A stretch of 64,000 bases of DNA from Ancalomicrobiaceae bacterium S20 (GCA_040269895.1 CP158568.1:3690716-3754715), one strand, 5' to 3'. Shown: positions 1 through 9,053, counted from the stretch's first letter. The notes: generated by a model from the sequence alone, not told the origin. Made by a program: numbers and translations.

Positions 1-7
1 ACGGTCC

Positions 8-787
8 ATGTTCGGATTTCCGTCCTCGCCCCGTCCGCGCCAGCGCCCGCTCCCGAGCGAGGTTCGCCTCGACCTCGGCGATCGCGAAGTCGCGGTCGCG
101 GTGCGCCGGTCGGAGCGGGCGGTGCGCTATTCGCTCCGCCTCTCGGCCGACGGCGAGCCGGTGCTGACGCTGCCCGGCCGCGGCGGTTCGTTCGCCGAGG
201 CGGTGAGCTTTCTCGAGCGCCATCGCGGCTGGCTCGACGACCGGCTTTCGCGCCGGCCGGCCAAGGTGCCGTTCGCGCCGGGCGCGATCCTGCCCCTGCG
301 CGGCCGGCCGCACCTGGTCGAGCATCACGCCGAGCGGCGCGGCACGGTCTGGCTCGACGGCTCTGCCGAGGCGACCCCGCCGACGCCGGACCAGGATTTG
401 TTGCCGAAGATCTGCGTCGCCGGCGGCGTCGAGCACGTGTCGCGGCGGGTTGCCGACTTTCTCAAGCGCGAGGCGCGCGCCGATCTGACCCGCGCGGTCG
501 AGATCCACACGCGCCGGCTCGGCGTCAAGGCTGCCGCGATCCGACTCAAGGACACCAAGACGCGTTGGGGGTCGTGCACGGCGGAGGGCGAGCTGTCGTT
601 CTCCTGGCGCGTCGTCCTGGCGCCGCCGCACGTGCTCGACTATCTCGCCGCCCACGAGGTCGCGCACCTGCGCGAGATGAACCACTCGCACCGGTTCTGG
701 GCCCATGTCGCCGCGACCTGCCCGGCGTGGCGCGAGGGGCGGCACTGGTTGAAGACGCAGGGCGTCGCACTCCACGCCTACGGGTAG
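8..787 (+). CDS. YgjP-like zinc metallopeptidase (M48/DUF45 family)
   Basis: This is a 259-residue soluble protein of the YgjP/SprT-like metal-dependent hydrolase family. The C-terminal third carries the zinc site: an HEVAH motif at about residues 216-220, followed by NHSHRFW with a third likely ligand at His226, and the preceding KDTKTRWGSC stretch that is characteristic of the family. The physiological substrate of this family is not known. The ATG sits only seven bases from the window edge, so an earlier start cannot be excluded, although the length is close to the usual 230-260 residues. It is followed by about 160 bases without a gene and then hisB on the same strand. No signal peptide is evident, so it is probably cytoplasmic. 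Confidence 0.85.
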   Translation: MFGFPSSPRPRQRPLPSEVRLDLGDREVAVAVRRSERAVRYSLRLSADGEPVLTLPGRGGSFAEAVSFLERHRGWLDDRLSRRPAKVPFAPGAILPLRGRPHLVEHHAERRGTVWLDGSAEATPPTPDQDLLPKICVAGGVEHVSRRVADFLKREARADLTRAVEIHTRRLGVKAAAIRLKDTKTRWGSCTAEGELSFSWRVVLAPPHVLDYLAAHEVAHLREMNHSHRFWAHVAATCPAWREGRHWLKTQGVALHAYG

Positions 788-948
788 AGGACCGACCGGA
801 TCGCCTTTTTCCGCGGACCGCCCTGCGCCGGCGCAATAGTCTGGAATGATTCTCCGGCTTTGCTTCCCCGCCGCCCCCCTGCTACAAGCGGCGCGGATTT
901 TGCCTGCCCGGAAATGATCACGGTCAGGTGATCGTCAGAGAGGTTTCG

Positions 949-1542
949 ATGCGGCGAGCTTCGATCACGCGCAAGACCAAGGAAACCGCGATCGCGGTCG
1001 AGGTGAACCTCGACGGCACCGGGGCCTTCGACATCGCGACCGGGATCGGCTTCCTCGACCATATGCTCGAGCAGCTCGCGCGCCATTCGCTGATCGACAT
1101 CACCCTCAAGGCCGAGGGCGACCTGCACATCGACATGCACCACACCACCGAGGACGCCGGTATCGCGCTCGGCCAAGCGGTGCGGTCGGCACTCGGCGAC
1201 TGCAAGGGCATCAATCGCTACGCCGACTGCCACCTGCCGATGGACGAGACGCTGTCGCGCGCCGCCGTCGACGTGTCCGGTCGGCCGTTCCTGGTGTTCC
1301 AGGCCGAATTCACGCGCGACAAGGTCGGCGACTTCGACACCGAACTGTTCGAGGAATGGTTCCGCGCCTTCGCCATGAACGCCGGTATCACGCTGCACAT
1401 GGCCAATCTCTATGGCTCGAACAACCATCATATCGCCGAGTCGCTGTTCAAGGCGCTCGCCCGCGCGCTGAAGGTCGCGGTCGCGGTCGATCCGCGGCAG
1501 GCCGATCGCATCCCGTCAACCAAGGGCACGCTCGGAGGCTGA
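949..1542 (+). CDS. hisB: Imidazoleglycerol-phosphate dehydratase (HisB)
   Basis: HisB dehydrates imidazole glycerol phosphate to imidazole acetol phosphate in histidine biosynthesis. The 197-residue product has the family start ([12 protein letters not shown]), the first metal-binding segment [14 protein letters not shown], the [16 protein letters not shown] metal site and the second half-repeat ending [19 protein letters not shown] chose the ATG at 949 because AGAGAGG lies about six bases upstream and the length then matches monofunctional HisB; an in-frame GTG at 928 would add seven non-conserved residues. It heads a tight run with the DUF2628 gene, hisH and hisA. It is the monofunctional form, without the phosphatase domain of enterobacterial HisB. 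Confidence 0.97.
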   Translation: MRRASITRKTKETAIAVEVNLDGTGAFDIATGIGFLDHMLEQLARHSLIDITLKAEGDLHIDMHHTTEDAGIALGQAVRSALGDCKGINRYADCHLPMDETLSRAAVDVSGRPFLVFQAEFTRDKVGDFDTELFEEWFRAFAMNAGITLHMANLYGSNNHHIAESLFKALARALKVAVAVDPRQADRIPSTKGTLGG

Positions 1543-1543
1543 C

Positions 1544-2062
1544 ATGGCGACCTGGACCGTGCATGCCCCGCCCGGGGCCGACGCCGGCCTGCCGGCTCAT
1601 GACGCGCTGAGGTTCACCCGCGAGGGCTTCGCCTGGGCGGCGCTCGTGTTCGGTCCGCTCTGGGCGCTGTGGAACCGGCTCTGGCTGGTGTTCCTCGGCT
1701 GGCTCGTGGCTATCCTGGTAATCGAGATCCTGGCCCGCGTCGTCGGGGAGCCGGCGGCGACGGTGGCGAGCTTCGTCTTCGCCGTCTGGTTCGCCTTGTC
1801 CGCCGCCGATCTCAAGCGCTGGACGCTGGAGCGGCGCGGCTGGCGGCTCGTCGATCTCGTTGAGGCGTCGGGCCGCGACGAGGCCGAGAAGCGTCATTTC
1901 GACAAGGTCGCGCTCTCGACGCGCGCCGGTCGGGTCGAGACGCCGCGCGCCGTGGCCGCCTCCGCCGAGACCGAGACCGGTGCGACCCGTCGGATCGTGC
2001 CGCCCGGCGGCGCGCTGCCGCCGGTCGTCGGGTTCGACGCCGGCCGTGGAGGCCGGCCGTGA
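1544..2062 (+). CDS. DUF2628 membrane protein between hisB and hisH
   Basis: This 172-residue protein carries a DUF2628-type hydrophobic core: FTREGFAWAALVFGPLWALWNRLW followed by two further hydrophobic stretches (about residues 45-90), so it is predicted to be an inner-membrane protein with two or three segments. The C-terminal part is polar and ends in a low-complexity tail rich in Gly, Pro and Arg. A GGAGG precedes the ATG, which lies one base after the hisB stop, and its own stop overlaps the hisH GTG. A DUF2628 gene at this place is a familiar arrangement in Hyphomicrobiales his operons, but no role in histidine synthesis is established, and I do not assign one. Confidence 0.85.
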   Translation: MATWTVHAPPGADAGLPAHDALRFTREGFAWAALVFGPLWALWNRLWLVFLGWLVAILVIEILARVVGEPAATVASFVFAVWFALSAADLKRWTLERRGWRLVDLVEASGRDEAEKRHFDKVALSTRAGRVETPRAVAASAETETGATRRIVPPGGALPPVVGFDAGRGGRP

Positions 2063-2709
2063 CCGTCGCCCTGATCGATTACGGCGCCGGCAATCTGAGG
2101 TCGGCCATCAAGGGATTCGAGCGGGTCGCCCGCGAGATCGGGCGCGACCAGCCGATCGTGCTCACGACCGATCCGGACGTGGTGGCCAAGGCCGACCGCG
2201 TCGTGCTGCCCGGCGACGGCGCGTTTCCGTTCTGCCGCAAGGGTCTCGCCGCCATCCCCGGCATGGACGAGGCGCTGCGCGACTTCGTCGAGCACCGCGG
2301 CCGTCCCTTCCTCGGCATCTGCGTCGGCATGCAGCTCATCGCCTCGCGCGGCATCGAGCACGAGCCGATCGACGGCTTCGGCTGGATCGAGGGCGAGGTG
2401 CGGCCGATCCAGCCGTCCGATCCGGCACTCAAGGTGCCGCACATGGGCTGGAACACGATGGAACTCGTGAACCCGCATCCGGTGCTCGACGGCATCGCGC
2501 TCGGCGACGACGGCCTGCACGCCTATTTCCTGCACTCCTACGCCTTCGAGACCGCCCACCGCGCCGATCTGGTCGCGACCGCCGACTATGGCGGACCGCG
2601 CACCGCGATCGTGGCGCGTGACAATGTCGTCGGAACGCAGTTCCATCCCGAGAAGAGCCAGACCCTCGGTCTGAAGCTGATCGGAAACTTCCTGAAGTGG
2701 GCGCCATGA
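2059..2709 (+). CDS. hisH: Imidazole glycerol phosphate synthase subunit HisH
   Basis: HisH is the glutaminase subunit of IGP synthase. It releases ammonia from glutamine and channels it to HisF. The 216-residue protein begins with the family signature [12 protein letters not shown], has the class I amidotransferase nucleophile in FLGICVGMQ (Cys88), and the His196/Glu198 pair in GTQFHPEKS. Translation starts at a GTG that overlaps the stop of the preceding gene (GTGA), with GGAGG just upstream, and the gene ends in an ATGA overlap with hisA, so the three are probably translationally coupled. Its partner HisF is in this window but on the opposite strand, about 5 kb away. Confidence 0.97.
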   Translation: MTVALIDYGAGNLRSAIKGFERVAREIGRDQPIVLTTDPDVVAKADRVVLPGDGAFPFCRKGLAAIPGMDEALRDFVEHRGRPFLGICVGMQLIASRGIEHEPIDGFGWIEGEVRPIQPSDPALKVPHMGWNTMELVNPHPVLDGIALGDDGLHAYFLHSYAFETAHRADLVATADYGGPRTAIVARDNVVGTQFHPEKSQTLGLKLIGNFLKWAP

Positions 2710-3437
2710 TCCTGTTCCCGGCCATCGACCTCAAAGACGGGCAGTGTGTGCGCCTCAAGCTCGGCGACATGGGCCAGGCGACCGTCTACAACGACGATCC
2801 GGCCGCGCAGGCGCGCGCCTTCGAGGCGCTCGGCTTTCCGTGGCTGCACGTGGTCGACCTGAACGGCGCCTTCGAAGGGCGCTCGGTCAACGGTAGCGCA
2901 GTGGAGCGGATCCTGACCGCGGTCGACATGAAGGTGCAGCTCGGCGGCGGCATTCGGGACATGGCCGGCATCGCGGGCTGGCTCGAGCGCGGCATCGCCC
3001 GCGTGATCCTCGGCACGGTGGCCGTGCGCGACCCGGCGCTGGTGCGCGAGGCGTGCCGCGCCTTCCCCGGCAAGATCGTGGTCGGCATCGACGCGCGCGG
3101 CGGCAAGGTCGCGGTCGAGGGCTGGGCGGAAGCCTCCGAACTCGACGCGGTGACGCTGGCGAAGAAATTCGAGGATGCCGGGGTGGCCGCGATCGTCTAT
3201 ACCGACATCGACCGGGACGGGGTGCTCAAGGGTATCAATTTCGACGCGACGCTCGGGCTCGCACAAGCCGTGTCCATTCCGGTGATCGCCTCGGGCGGTC
3301 TCGCCGGCATGGACGACATCGAACGGCTGGCGGGCCCCGAATGCCGTATTCTCGAAGGCGCGATCTCGGGGCGCGCCATCTATGACGGCCGGCTCGACCC
3401 GAAGCTGGCGCTCGCTCGCATTGCCGAGGCCGCGTGA
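2706..3437 (+). CDS. hisA: ProFAR isomerase (HisA)
   Basis: HisA is the (beta/alpha)8-barrel isomerase that opens the ribose ring of ProFAR to give PRFAR, the substrate of HisFH. The 243-residue product starts [17 protein letters not shown], with catalytic Asp8, and shows the phosphate-binding segments LGGGIRD and IASGGLAG and the VVGIDARGG strand with the second catalytic Asp. The ATG at 2706 overlaps the hisH stop as ATGA; an in-frame GTG three codons earlier is less likely. In many related genomes hisF would follow directly. Here a DUF1045 gene follows instead and hisF is on the other strand. Confidence 0.97.
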   Translation: MILFPAIDLKDGQCVRLKLGDMGQATVYNDDPAAQARAFEALGFPWLHVVDLNGAFEGRSVNGSAVERILTAVDMKVQLGGGIRDMAGIAGWLERGIARVILGTVAVRDPALVREACRAFPGKIVVGIDARGGKVAVEGWAEASELDAVTLAKKFEDAGVAAIVYTDIDRDGVLKGINFDATLGLAQAVSIPVIASGGLAGMDDIERLAGPECRILEGAISGRAIYDGRLDPKLALARIAEAA

Positions 3438-3541
3438 CCTTCAATTCCGCCCTTCCCTCCGAGCCGGTCGTTGCGATCGGTACCCGTGCCGGCAACGCCG
3501 CGAAGGCCGTCGCCGCTTCGACTTCGACGCATCCGAAGGTC

Positions 3542-4234
3542 ATGACCGACGCCCGTTACGCCCTCTATTTCGCGCCGCCCGCGGTCGATCCGCTCTGGTC
3601 CTTCGGTTCGGCCGCCATCGGCTACGATGCCGAGACCGGCGCCGAGGTCGCGATCCCGCCGGTCGACGGCTTCTCGGCCGATGCCCTGATCGCCGCCACC
3701 GCCGAGCCGCGCACCTACGGCTTCCACGCCACGCTGAAGGCGCCGTTTCATCTGATCGAAGGGGCCGACGAGGCCGGATTTCTGTCGGCCGTGCGGGCCT
3801 TCGCCGCCAATGTCGCGCCGTTCGAGATCCCGCGCCTCGCCGTCAACGCGATCGGCGCCTTCATCGCGCTGACGCCGGCCGAGCCCTGCGAGCCGCTGCA
3901 GGCGCTCGCCAAGCACACCGTGACGATCCTCGATGCGTTCCGGGCCGCGCTCGACCCCGCCGATCGCGAGCGGCGGCTGAAGAGCCCGCTCACCGAGCGT
4001 CAGATCGAGCAGCTCGATCGCTGGGGCTATCCTTACGTCCTCGACGACTTCAAGTTCCACATGACGCTGTCGGGCAAGCTCGACGACGCGACCCGCGACC
4101 GGCTCGCCGCGGCTCATGCGACGCGCTATGCCGCAATCGACCGGCCGGTGACGGTCGGCGAAATCGCCGTCTTCATGCAGCCGGACCGCAAGAGCCGGTT
4201 CCGGGTGATCGAACGGGTCAAGCTCGGACGCTGA
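3542..4234 (+). CDS. DUF1045 protein (2H phosphoesterase-like)
   Basis: This 230-residue protein matches the DUF1045 family, often labelled putative phosphonate metabolism protein and related to 2H phosphoesterases. The two 2H-type motifs are visible as YGFHATLKAPF (about residues 60-70) and FKFHMTLSGKL (about residues 168-178). Substrate is unknown; relatives occur in phosphonate clusters, but no phn genes lie nearby. I place the start at the ATG with GAAGG upstream (MTDARYALYF), where similarity begins. The same frame is open back to a GTG overlapping the hisA stop, but those extra 36 residues look non-conserved. Its 3' end overlaps the convergent ATP-grasp gene by 17 bases. Confidence 0.85.
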   Translation: MTDARYALYFAPPAVDPLWSFGSAAIGYDAETGAEVAIPPVDGFSADALIAATAEPRTYGFHATLKAPFHLIEGADEAGFLSAVRAFAANVAPFEIPRLAVNAIGAFIALTPAEPCEPLQALAKHTVTILDAFRAALDPADRERRLKSPLTERQIEQLDRWGYPYVLDDFKFHMTLSGKLDDATRDRLAAAHATRYAAIDRPVTVGEIAVFMQPDRKSRFRVIERVKLGR

Positions 4235-5294
4235 TGTCGGCCAGACGGCGCGCCGCCGTCCGGGCCATCGCCTCGGCGAGATCCATGCGCCATTCGGCCT
4301 CGACGTAGCTGCGGAAGTCGAAGCACGGCAGGCCCGGGCAGATCTCGAACTCGATCAGTGTCGGCCGGCCCTCCTCCGACAGCCGCAGGTCCATCGAGAA
4401 GACATCGCGGATGTCGAGCCCGCGCATCAGGCGCCGGGCGATCGCCGCGACCTCGCCTGCAGCCGCGGGCGCCGTCACGCGCAGGTCCGTGACGGTCGGC
4501 TCGACGTAGCGGCCTTCCGCGCGCGCCGCCGCGCCGGTCTCGCCATAGAGAGCGAGGCTGTCGGCCATGGTCTGGAAATCCGCCCCGGTCTCGACGGTCC
4601 AGATCCCCATGCGGGCGAGATCCGCCCGTCCATCGACGTCGAGAAAGCTGGCACGCAGGTTCGAGCCCGGCACATAGGCCTGCACCACGGCATCGTCGCG
4701 ATAAGCCGCATGGATGCGCCGGGAGAGTTCGAGCGCGTGGCCGAGATCGTCGGTGCGCGAGTCCGACCAGATGCCGATCTTGGCGCCGAGGCGGTTCGGC
4801 TTGACGAAATAGCCCGAGGCGCCGGCGAGCGCCTCCGGCGGCGACAGCCATTCGCCGTTGCGGGCGAGTGCCGTCGCCGGCAAGGGCAGGCCGAGCGCCG
4901 ACAACACCGCGCCGGAGCGGAACTTGTCCTGGCAGAGCGCGAAGACCGAGGCCTCGGCGCCGATCGTGGCGTGACCGGCGAAGCGAGCGAGCGCCGGCGC
5001 GAGGCTGCCGGCGAAATAGGCGATGCCGTCGGTCAGCGTCCAGACCACGGTCCGGGCCGGATCGAGCCGCGGCGGGTGAAAGGCGAAGTCGTCGAGCGTC
5101 ACCGCCTGAAAACGCAAGCCGTGCGCGGCGCAAGCCGCTTCCAGACGCGGCAGCGCGGGCGCGAGGTCGGTCGACTGCGCCAGATAGGACGCGATCTCGG
5201 CGGCCGGTTCGGGGCGGAAACCTTGTCGGAGCAGGCGGTCGACACAGGCGGCTTCGGTTTCATGGACGAGCACCAGCGTCGCGTCTGCCATCAT
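4218..5294 (-). CDS. ATP-grasp family protein
   Basis: This 358-residue protein looks like an ATP-grasp carboxylate-amine ligase. Features are a central nucleotide-binding lobe with GYFVKPNRLGAKIGIWSDSR (P-loop-like Lys), VVQAYVPGSNLRASFLDVDG, and a C-terminal metal-binding segment DVFSMDLRLSEEGRPTLIEFEICPGLPCFDF that places acidic residues as in D-Ala-D-Ala ligase relatives. The substrate cannot be deduced. The start is one of two adjacent ATG codons next to the stop of the upstream MBL-fold gene, so the two genes are likely co-translated. GAGGGA lies upstream. The pair MBL hydrolase plus ATP-grasp ligase may act in one pathway, but that is inference from position only. Confidence 0.75.
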   Translation of the reverse strand: MMADATLVLVHETEAACVDRLLRQGFRPEPAAEIASYLAQSTDLAPALPRLEAACAAHGLRFQAVTLDDFAFHPPRLDPARTVVWTLTDGIAYFAGSLAPALARFAGHATIGAEASVFALCQDKFRSGAVLSALGLPLPATALARNGEWLSPPEALAGASGYFVKPNRLGAKIGIWSDSRTDDLGHALELSRRIHAAYRDDAVVQAYVPGSNLRASFLDVDGRADLARMGIWTVETGADFQTMADSLALYGETGAAARAEGRYVEPTVTDLRVTAPAAAGEVAAIARRLMRGLDIRDVFSMDLRLSEEGRPTLIEFEICPGLPCFDFRSYVEAEWRMDLAEAMARTAARRLADISVRA

Positions 5295-6031
5295 CACCGG
5301 TCCCTCTCGCGCCGGTGACGCTCAATGCGCTCGACCACGGCGGAACGGGACATTAGCGCGCCGTGGCCCGGCAGCGCTTGCGCGAATTCGACCTCGAGGA
5401 CGCGATCGTGCGAAAGGCGGAGCGCAATGCGGTCCGCGCCCGGGATCGCATCGTAAATCTCGCCGTCGTGGACGGTGTCGGCGGTGTAGAAGAGGCCGCG
5501 CGCCTCATCGAGAAGCCCGATCGAGCCCGGCGAATGGCCGGGCAGGTGCAGGACCGTCAGCCGCAGCGCCGGGCCGAAGTCGAGCCGGGCGCCGTCGGCG
5601 AGCGTGCCGGTCAGCCGACAGGGGATCTGCTGGTAGGTCTCGGGCGCGACCGCCGTGCCGTCGGCCGCGAAGTCGAGATCGTCGATCCAGGGCCGCGCCT
5701 GAGTCTCATTGGGATCGAGCCGGTCGTAGACGGTCGCCTCGGCGGCATGGCCGAGACGCGTCTCGGCGAGGTGCAGCGCGCCGACATGGTCGGAGTGGCT
5801 GTGCGTCGCTATGGCGACCACCGGTTTTCCCGGCGAGAGGCCGAGATCGGCGCGGCCGCGGGCCAGCCCCCAGCCGCCGTCGATCAGCACCGCGCAGTCG
5901 GGCGTGTCGATCCGGTAGAAGAAGCTGCGGCAGGCCGGACGCAATCCCGACTCCGAGAGCCGGACGACGCCGGGCGCGGCCGGCTCTGCCAGGACGCCGC
6001 CACGAAGGGCCTTGAACGCGTCCCAGTCCAT
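5294..6031 (-). CDS. MBL-fold metallo-hydrolase
   Basis: This is a 245-residue metallo-beta-lactamase-fold hydrolase. The zinc motif THSHSDHVGALH (about residues 97-108) is complete, with a following HLPGHSPGSIGL containing the next His ligand, a TADTVHDGEIYD segment providing the bridging Asp, and a terminal LPGHG His. The fold covers glyoxalase II, lactonases and other thioesterases and hydrolases, so the substrate is open. The ATG has GGAGG six bases upstream. It lies 12 bases after the coaA stop and overlaps the ATP-grasp gene, so it may be transcribed as part of a hisF-hisE-coaA-MBL-ATP-grasp run. No signal peptide is seen. Confidence 0.85.
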   Translation of the reverse strand: MDWDAFKALRGGVLAEPAAPGVVRLSESGLRPACRSFFYRIDTPDCAVLIDGGWGLARGRADLGLSPGKPVVAIATHSHSDHVGALHLAETRLGHAAEATVYDRLDPNETQARPWIDDLDFAADGTAVAPETYQQIPCRLTGTLADGARLDFGPALRLTVLHLPGHSPGSIGLLDEARGLFYTADTVHDGEIYDAIPGADRIALRLSHDRVLEVEFAQALPGHGALMSRSAVVERIERHRRERDR

Positions 6032-6043
6032 GGCGCCTCCGGA

Positions 6044-7090
6044 TCAGAGTTTCCTGAGCTTGACCGTCTCGATGCGGTGGCTCGCGCCCTTCTTCAGGAT
6101 CAGGTCGGCGCGCGGTCGGGTCGGGGAGATGTTCTCGCGCAGGTTTGCGAGGTTGATGTTCTCCCAGAGATCGTTGGCGATCGCCAGGCTCTCCTCGGCC
6201 GAGATGGTCGCGTAGCGATGGAAGTAGCTCTTCGGATCGCGGAACGCCGTGTTGCGCAGGCTCATGAAGCGCTCGACGTACCACTGGTGCAGCAGCTCTT
6301 CCTCGGCATCGAGATAGATCGAGAAATCGAAGAAGTCCGAGACGAAGGGCACGGCATTGCCCTCCTTCGGCATCTTCGAGGTCTGCAGCACGTTGAGGCC
6401 TTCGAGGATCAGGATGTCGGGGCGGTCGATGGTGACATGGGCGCCCGGCATGACGTCATAGACCAGATGCGAATAGACCGGCGCGCGCGCGCCGCCGCGG
6501 CCGGCCTTGATCGTGGCGAGGAACTCGAGCAGCGCGGCGATGTCGTAGCTTTCGGGAAAGCCCTTGCGCCGCATCAGGCCTTCACGATCGAGCACGGCGT
6601 TCGGATAGAGGAAGCCGTCGGTGGTGACGAGGTCGACCTTCGGGCTCGACGACCAGCGCGACAGCATGGCTTTCAGGATACGCGCCGTCGTCGACTTGCC
6701 GACCGCGACCGAACCGGCGATGCCGATCACGAAGGGTACCTTCGCATCGTTCACGCCGAGGAAGCGCCGGGTCGCGTGGAACAGGCGCTGCGTCGCTTCG
6801 ACATAGAGCGACAGGAGCCGCGACAGCGGCAGGTAGATGTCGACGACCTCCTCGAGCGATACCGGATCGTTCAAGCTGCGCAGCCGGACGAGATCGGCCT
6901 CATCGAGGGTCAGCGGCGTGTCGGCACGCAGGTTCGCCCACTCGACGCGGGCGAAGTCGTGGAAGGGCGAAATCTCGGCCGGGCGAAACTGCGGCACGGA
7001 CACTGTCCTCTGCGAGCCGGCCGAGACGGTCTCGGCCGCATCCGGATCGAACGGCGGGAATGGGGCGATGGCGGGTTCGACGGTGTCCAC
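6044..7090 (-). CDS. coaA: Type I pantothenate kinase (CoaA)
   Basis: CoaA phosphorylates pantothenate, the first and usually rate-limiting step of coenzyme A synthesis. The 348-residue product has the P-loop GSVAVGKST at about residues 125-133, the type I PanK signature [37 protein letters not shown], and the C-terminal [16 protein letters not shown]. An N-terminal extension of about 30 residues before [11 protein letters not shown] is typical of rhizobial forms. The start is a GTG. It follows hisE on the same strand after about 110 bases, an arrangement shared with many Hyphomicrobiales his loci. Confidence 0.97.
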   Translation of the reverse strand: MDTVEPAIAPFPPFDPDAAETVSAGSQRTVSVPQFRPAEISPFHDFARVEWANLRADTPLTLDEADLVRLRSLNDPVSLEEVVDIYLPLSRLLSLYVEATQRLFHATRRFLGVNDAKVPFVIGIAGSVAVGKSTTARILKAMLSRWSSSPKVDLVTTDGFLYPNAVLDREGLMRRKGFPESYDIAALLEFLATIKAGRGGARAPVYSHLVYDVMPGAHVTIDRPDILILEGLNVLQTSKMPKEGNAVPFVSDFFDFSIYLDAEEELLHQWYVERFMSLRNTAFRDPKSYFHRYATISAEESLAIANDLWENINLANLRENISPTRPRADLILKKGASHRIETVKLRKL

Positions 7091-7201
7091 CCGGGGACCT
7101 CGTGGTCGGACGTGAAGCGCGAAGCCGCGGCGTCCGGTTCATCGGCCGGCGCCGGCGACCGCGGGGAGCGGTCGGTCCGGGACCGGATTTCGTATTGCCC
7201 G

Positions 7202-7525
7202 TCAGTCGGCCGGACGCGAGGCCTTTTCCTCGAGCCCGGTGCGGACGGTGCGCGATTTCAGTTCGGCCATCACCTCGTCGAGCGGAATGCCGGCCACATT
7301 GAGCACAACCATCAGGTGATAGATGAGGTCGGCGCTTTCGCCGACGAGCTCCTTGCGCCCCCCGACGACCGCGGCGAGCGCCGTCTCGACCCCTTCCTCG
7401 CCGAGCTTCTTGGCGCAATAGGCGATGCCCTTGGCCTTCAGCTTGCGGGTGTAGGACTTCTCGTCGTCGGACGTCGCACGCGTGGCGATGATGGCTTCCA
7501 AGTCGCTCAAGGTGAAGTCGGACAT
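7202..7525 (-). CDS. hisE: Phosphoribosyl-ATP pyrophosphatase (HisE)
   Basis: HisE hydrolyses PR-ATP to PR-AMP in the second step of histidine biosynthesis. The 107-residue protein has the all-alpha NTP-pyrophosphohydrolase core: [25 protein letters not shown] with the metal-binding EExxE-like pattern, and [19 protein letters not shown] chose the ATG at 7525, preceded by GAGGAG, giving [17 protein letters not shown], which matches the family length; the longer open frame upstream is non-conserved sequence from the hisF-hisE gap. It is the stand-alone alphaproteobacterial form, not fused to HisI. Confidence 0.95.
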   Translation of the reverse strand: MSDFTLSDLEAIIATRATSDDEKSYTRKLKAKGIAYCAKKLGEEGVETALAAVVGGRKELVGESADLIYHLMVVLNVAGIPLDEVMAELKSRTVRTGLEEKASRPAD

Positions 7526-7643
7526 TGGGATGATCTCCTCGAGCAGCCCGTCGGCGGGGAATTCTTGCCACGGGACGGCGGTCGGAAGGGGAATGCCGGT
7601 CTCCGGATCGCCGGATCCGGACCGGTCGGTGCGGAGCCGCCGA

Positions 7644-8420
7644 TCAGGCGTCGAGCCGCATCGGGATACCGGCGGCGGCCATGTGCTCTTTGGCCTCGCG
7701 GATCGAATAGGTGCCGAAGTGGAAGATCGAGGCGGCGAGCACGGCGCTGGCATGGCCCTCGCGGATGCCGTCGACCAGATGGTCGAGCGTGCCGACGCCG
7801 CCGGAGGCGATCACCGGCACCGATACCGCATCGGCGACCGCGCGGGTCAGTTCGAGGTCGAAGCCGGCCTTGGTGCCGTCGCGGTCCATCGAGGTGAGCA
7901 GCAGCTCGCCGGCGCCGAGCGCGACGACCTCGCGCGCGTAGTCGATCACGTCGATGCCGGTCGGCGTGCGGCCGCCGTGGGTGAAGATCTCCCACTTGGC
8001 CGGCGCGCCCGGTTCGGACACGCGCTTCGCATCGATCGCGATCACGACCGATTGGCCGCCGACCTGACGCACCGCCTCGGCCACGAAGGCGCGGTCGCGC
8101 ACGGCGGCGGAGTTGATCGACACCTTGTCGGCCCCGGCGTGCATCAGGTTGCGGATGTCGTCGAGCGTGCGGATGCCGCCGCCGACCGTCACCGGCATGA
8201 AGCAGACCTCGGCGGCGCGGCGCACGACATCGAGGATGATGCCGCGGTTCTCGTGGCTCGCCGTGATGTCCAGGAAGCAGAGTTCGTCGGCGCCGGCAGC
8301 GTCATAGGCCTCCGCCGCGGCGACCGGATCGCCAGCGTCGATGAGATCGACGAAGTTCACCCCCTTCACGACCCGGCCGTCCTTGACGTCCAGACAGGGG
8401 ATCACACGGGCTTTGAGCAT
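7644..8420 (-). CDS. hisF: Imidazole glycerol phosphate synthase subunit HisF
   Basis: HisF is the cyclase subunit of IGP synthase. It takes ammonia from HisH and converts PRFAR to IGP and AICAR. The 258-residue barrel has catalytic Asp11 in [10 protein letters not shown] and Asp130 in VVIAIDAKR, the phosphate sites [11 protein letters not shown] and [12 protein letters not shown], and the C-terminal [16 protein letters not shown]. Length and sequence are typical. It is the first gene of the minus-strand block hisF-hisE-coaA and is transcribed toward hisH/hisA. About 325 bases of non-coding sequence lie upstream and should hold its promoter. Confidence 0.97.
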   Translation of the reverse strand: MLKARVIPCLDVKDGRVVKGVNFVDLIDAGDPVAAAEAYDAAGADELCFLDITASHENRGIILDVVRRAAEVCFMPVTVGGGIRTLDDIRNLMHAGADKVSINSAAVRDRAFVAEAVRQVGGQSVVIAIDAKRVSEPGAPAKWEIFTHGGRTPTGIDVIDYAREVVALGAGELLLTSMDRDGTKAGFDLELTRAVADAVSVPVIASGGVGTLDHLVDGIREGHASAVLAASIFHFGTYSIREAKEHMAAAGIPMRLDA

Positions 8421-8745
8421 CGGGACGGTTCCGGATCGGCGGGCATGCGCCTGACGCCTCGAGGGGCGGCGGCACGGCGTTTTCGAGCGCCTTCATATAC
8501 GGCCACGGACCTCGGCGCCACCCGCGGGGCGATACGTCGCCCTGAAATGGCAGCCACCACGGCAGATATGAATAGCTAGTTAATCGTTTTAAGCGGAGCC
8601 ATGCAAAATTGCATGTCCGAGTTGGGGACTTCCCCCTTACCGACGCAACCGCACAGGCGTATCTAGACAGCGTGATTTTGCAGTGCAGCAAGATCTTTCG
8701 CAAAGCGGTAATCGATCGGCTGCACAACGAAAAAGGAGATCCATC
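8421..8745 (+). other. Divergent intergenic region hisF / DUF1127 gene
   Basis: This 325-base stretch separates hisF (minus) from the DUF1127 gene (plus) and must hold both promoters. It is clearly more AT-rich than its surroundings from about 8560 to 8730. It contains an inverted repeat (listed separately) and an AAAAGGAG ribosome-binding site immediately before the DUF1127 ATG. I see no further open frame with coding character. Confidence 0.6.
8600..8615. promoter_or_regulatory. 16-bp dyad CATGCAA-AA-TTGCATG
   Basis: Two perfect 7-base arms separated by two bases lie about 130 bases upstream of the DUF1127 start, within the AT-rich part of the divergent hisF/DUF1127 spacer. The size and symmetry fit a dimeric repressor or activator site. 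The binding protein is not identifiable from the window. Confidence 0.4.
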
Positions 8746-8910
8746 ATGTCGCTGTCGCGCTTCGCCAACACCGTCGCCCAGTCCTGGAGCCGCTACAAGC
8801 TCTACAACCAGACCGTTCGCGAGCTGTCCCGCCTCGACGACCGCGAACTCGCCGATCTGGGCATCGGCCGCAACGGCATCCAGCAGCTCGCTCGCGAAGC
8901 GATCCGCTGA
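8746..8910 (+). CDS. DUF1127 (YjiS-like) small protein
   Basis: This 54-residue Arg-rich protein belongs to the DUF1127 family. The conserved C-terminal pattern RELSRLDDRELADLGIGRNGI is complete. I chose the ATG preceded by AAAAGGAG seven bases upstream, giving MSLSRFANTVAQSW; the frame is open further upstream but without family similarity. Short DUF1127 proteins in Alphaproteobacteria have been linked to RNA-related regulation and to phosphate or stress responses, but no function is certain for this one. It is a single-gene unit with its own dyad-bearing promoter region and a hairpin terminator about 100 bases downstream. Confidence 0.9.
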   Translation: MSLSRFANTVAQSWSRYKLYNQTVRELSRLDDRELADLGIGRNGIQQLAREAIR

Positions 8911-9013
8911 TCCCTTACGGCGGCCGTCTGGCTGCCCCCCCGCGGCTCGACCGCAGACCATTCGTGATGACGGCGGACCAGATCGACCGACTGGCCCGCC
9001 CGACGAGACCACC

Positions 9014-9053
9014 ACGACGGCGGGCCCGATCGCAAGATCGGCCCGCCGTCGTC
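9014..9053 (+). terminator. Rho-independent-type hairpin after DUF1127 gene
   Basis: Two arms of about 17 bases (starting ACGACGGCGGGC and ending GCCCGCCGTCGT) pair around a four-base loop with one bulged C. The 3' side continues CGTTTCGGG, so the T tract is short. It sits about 100 bases after the DUF1127 stop. A direct repeat GTCGTCGTTTCGGG follows twice. Confidence 0.55.

Noticed and set aside
5363-7897. 844-codon open frame on the plus strand
   Set aside because: It runs antisense to the MBL, coaA and hisE genes, which have clear family motifs. The translation is Arg/Glu/Gly-rich with no recognisable domain, typical of a high-GC shadow frame.
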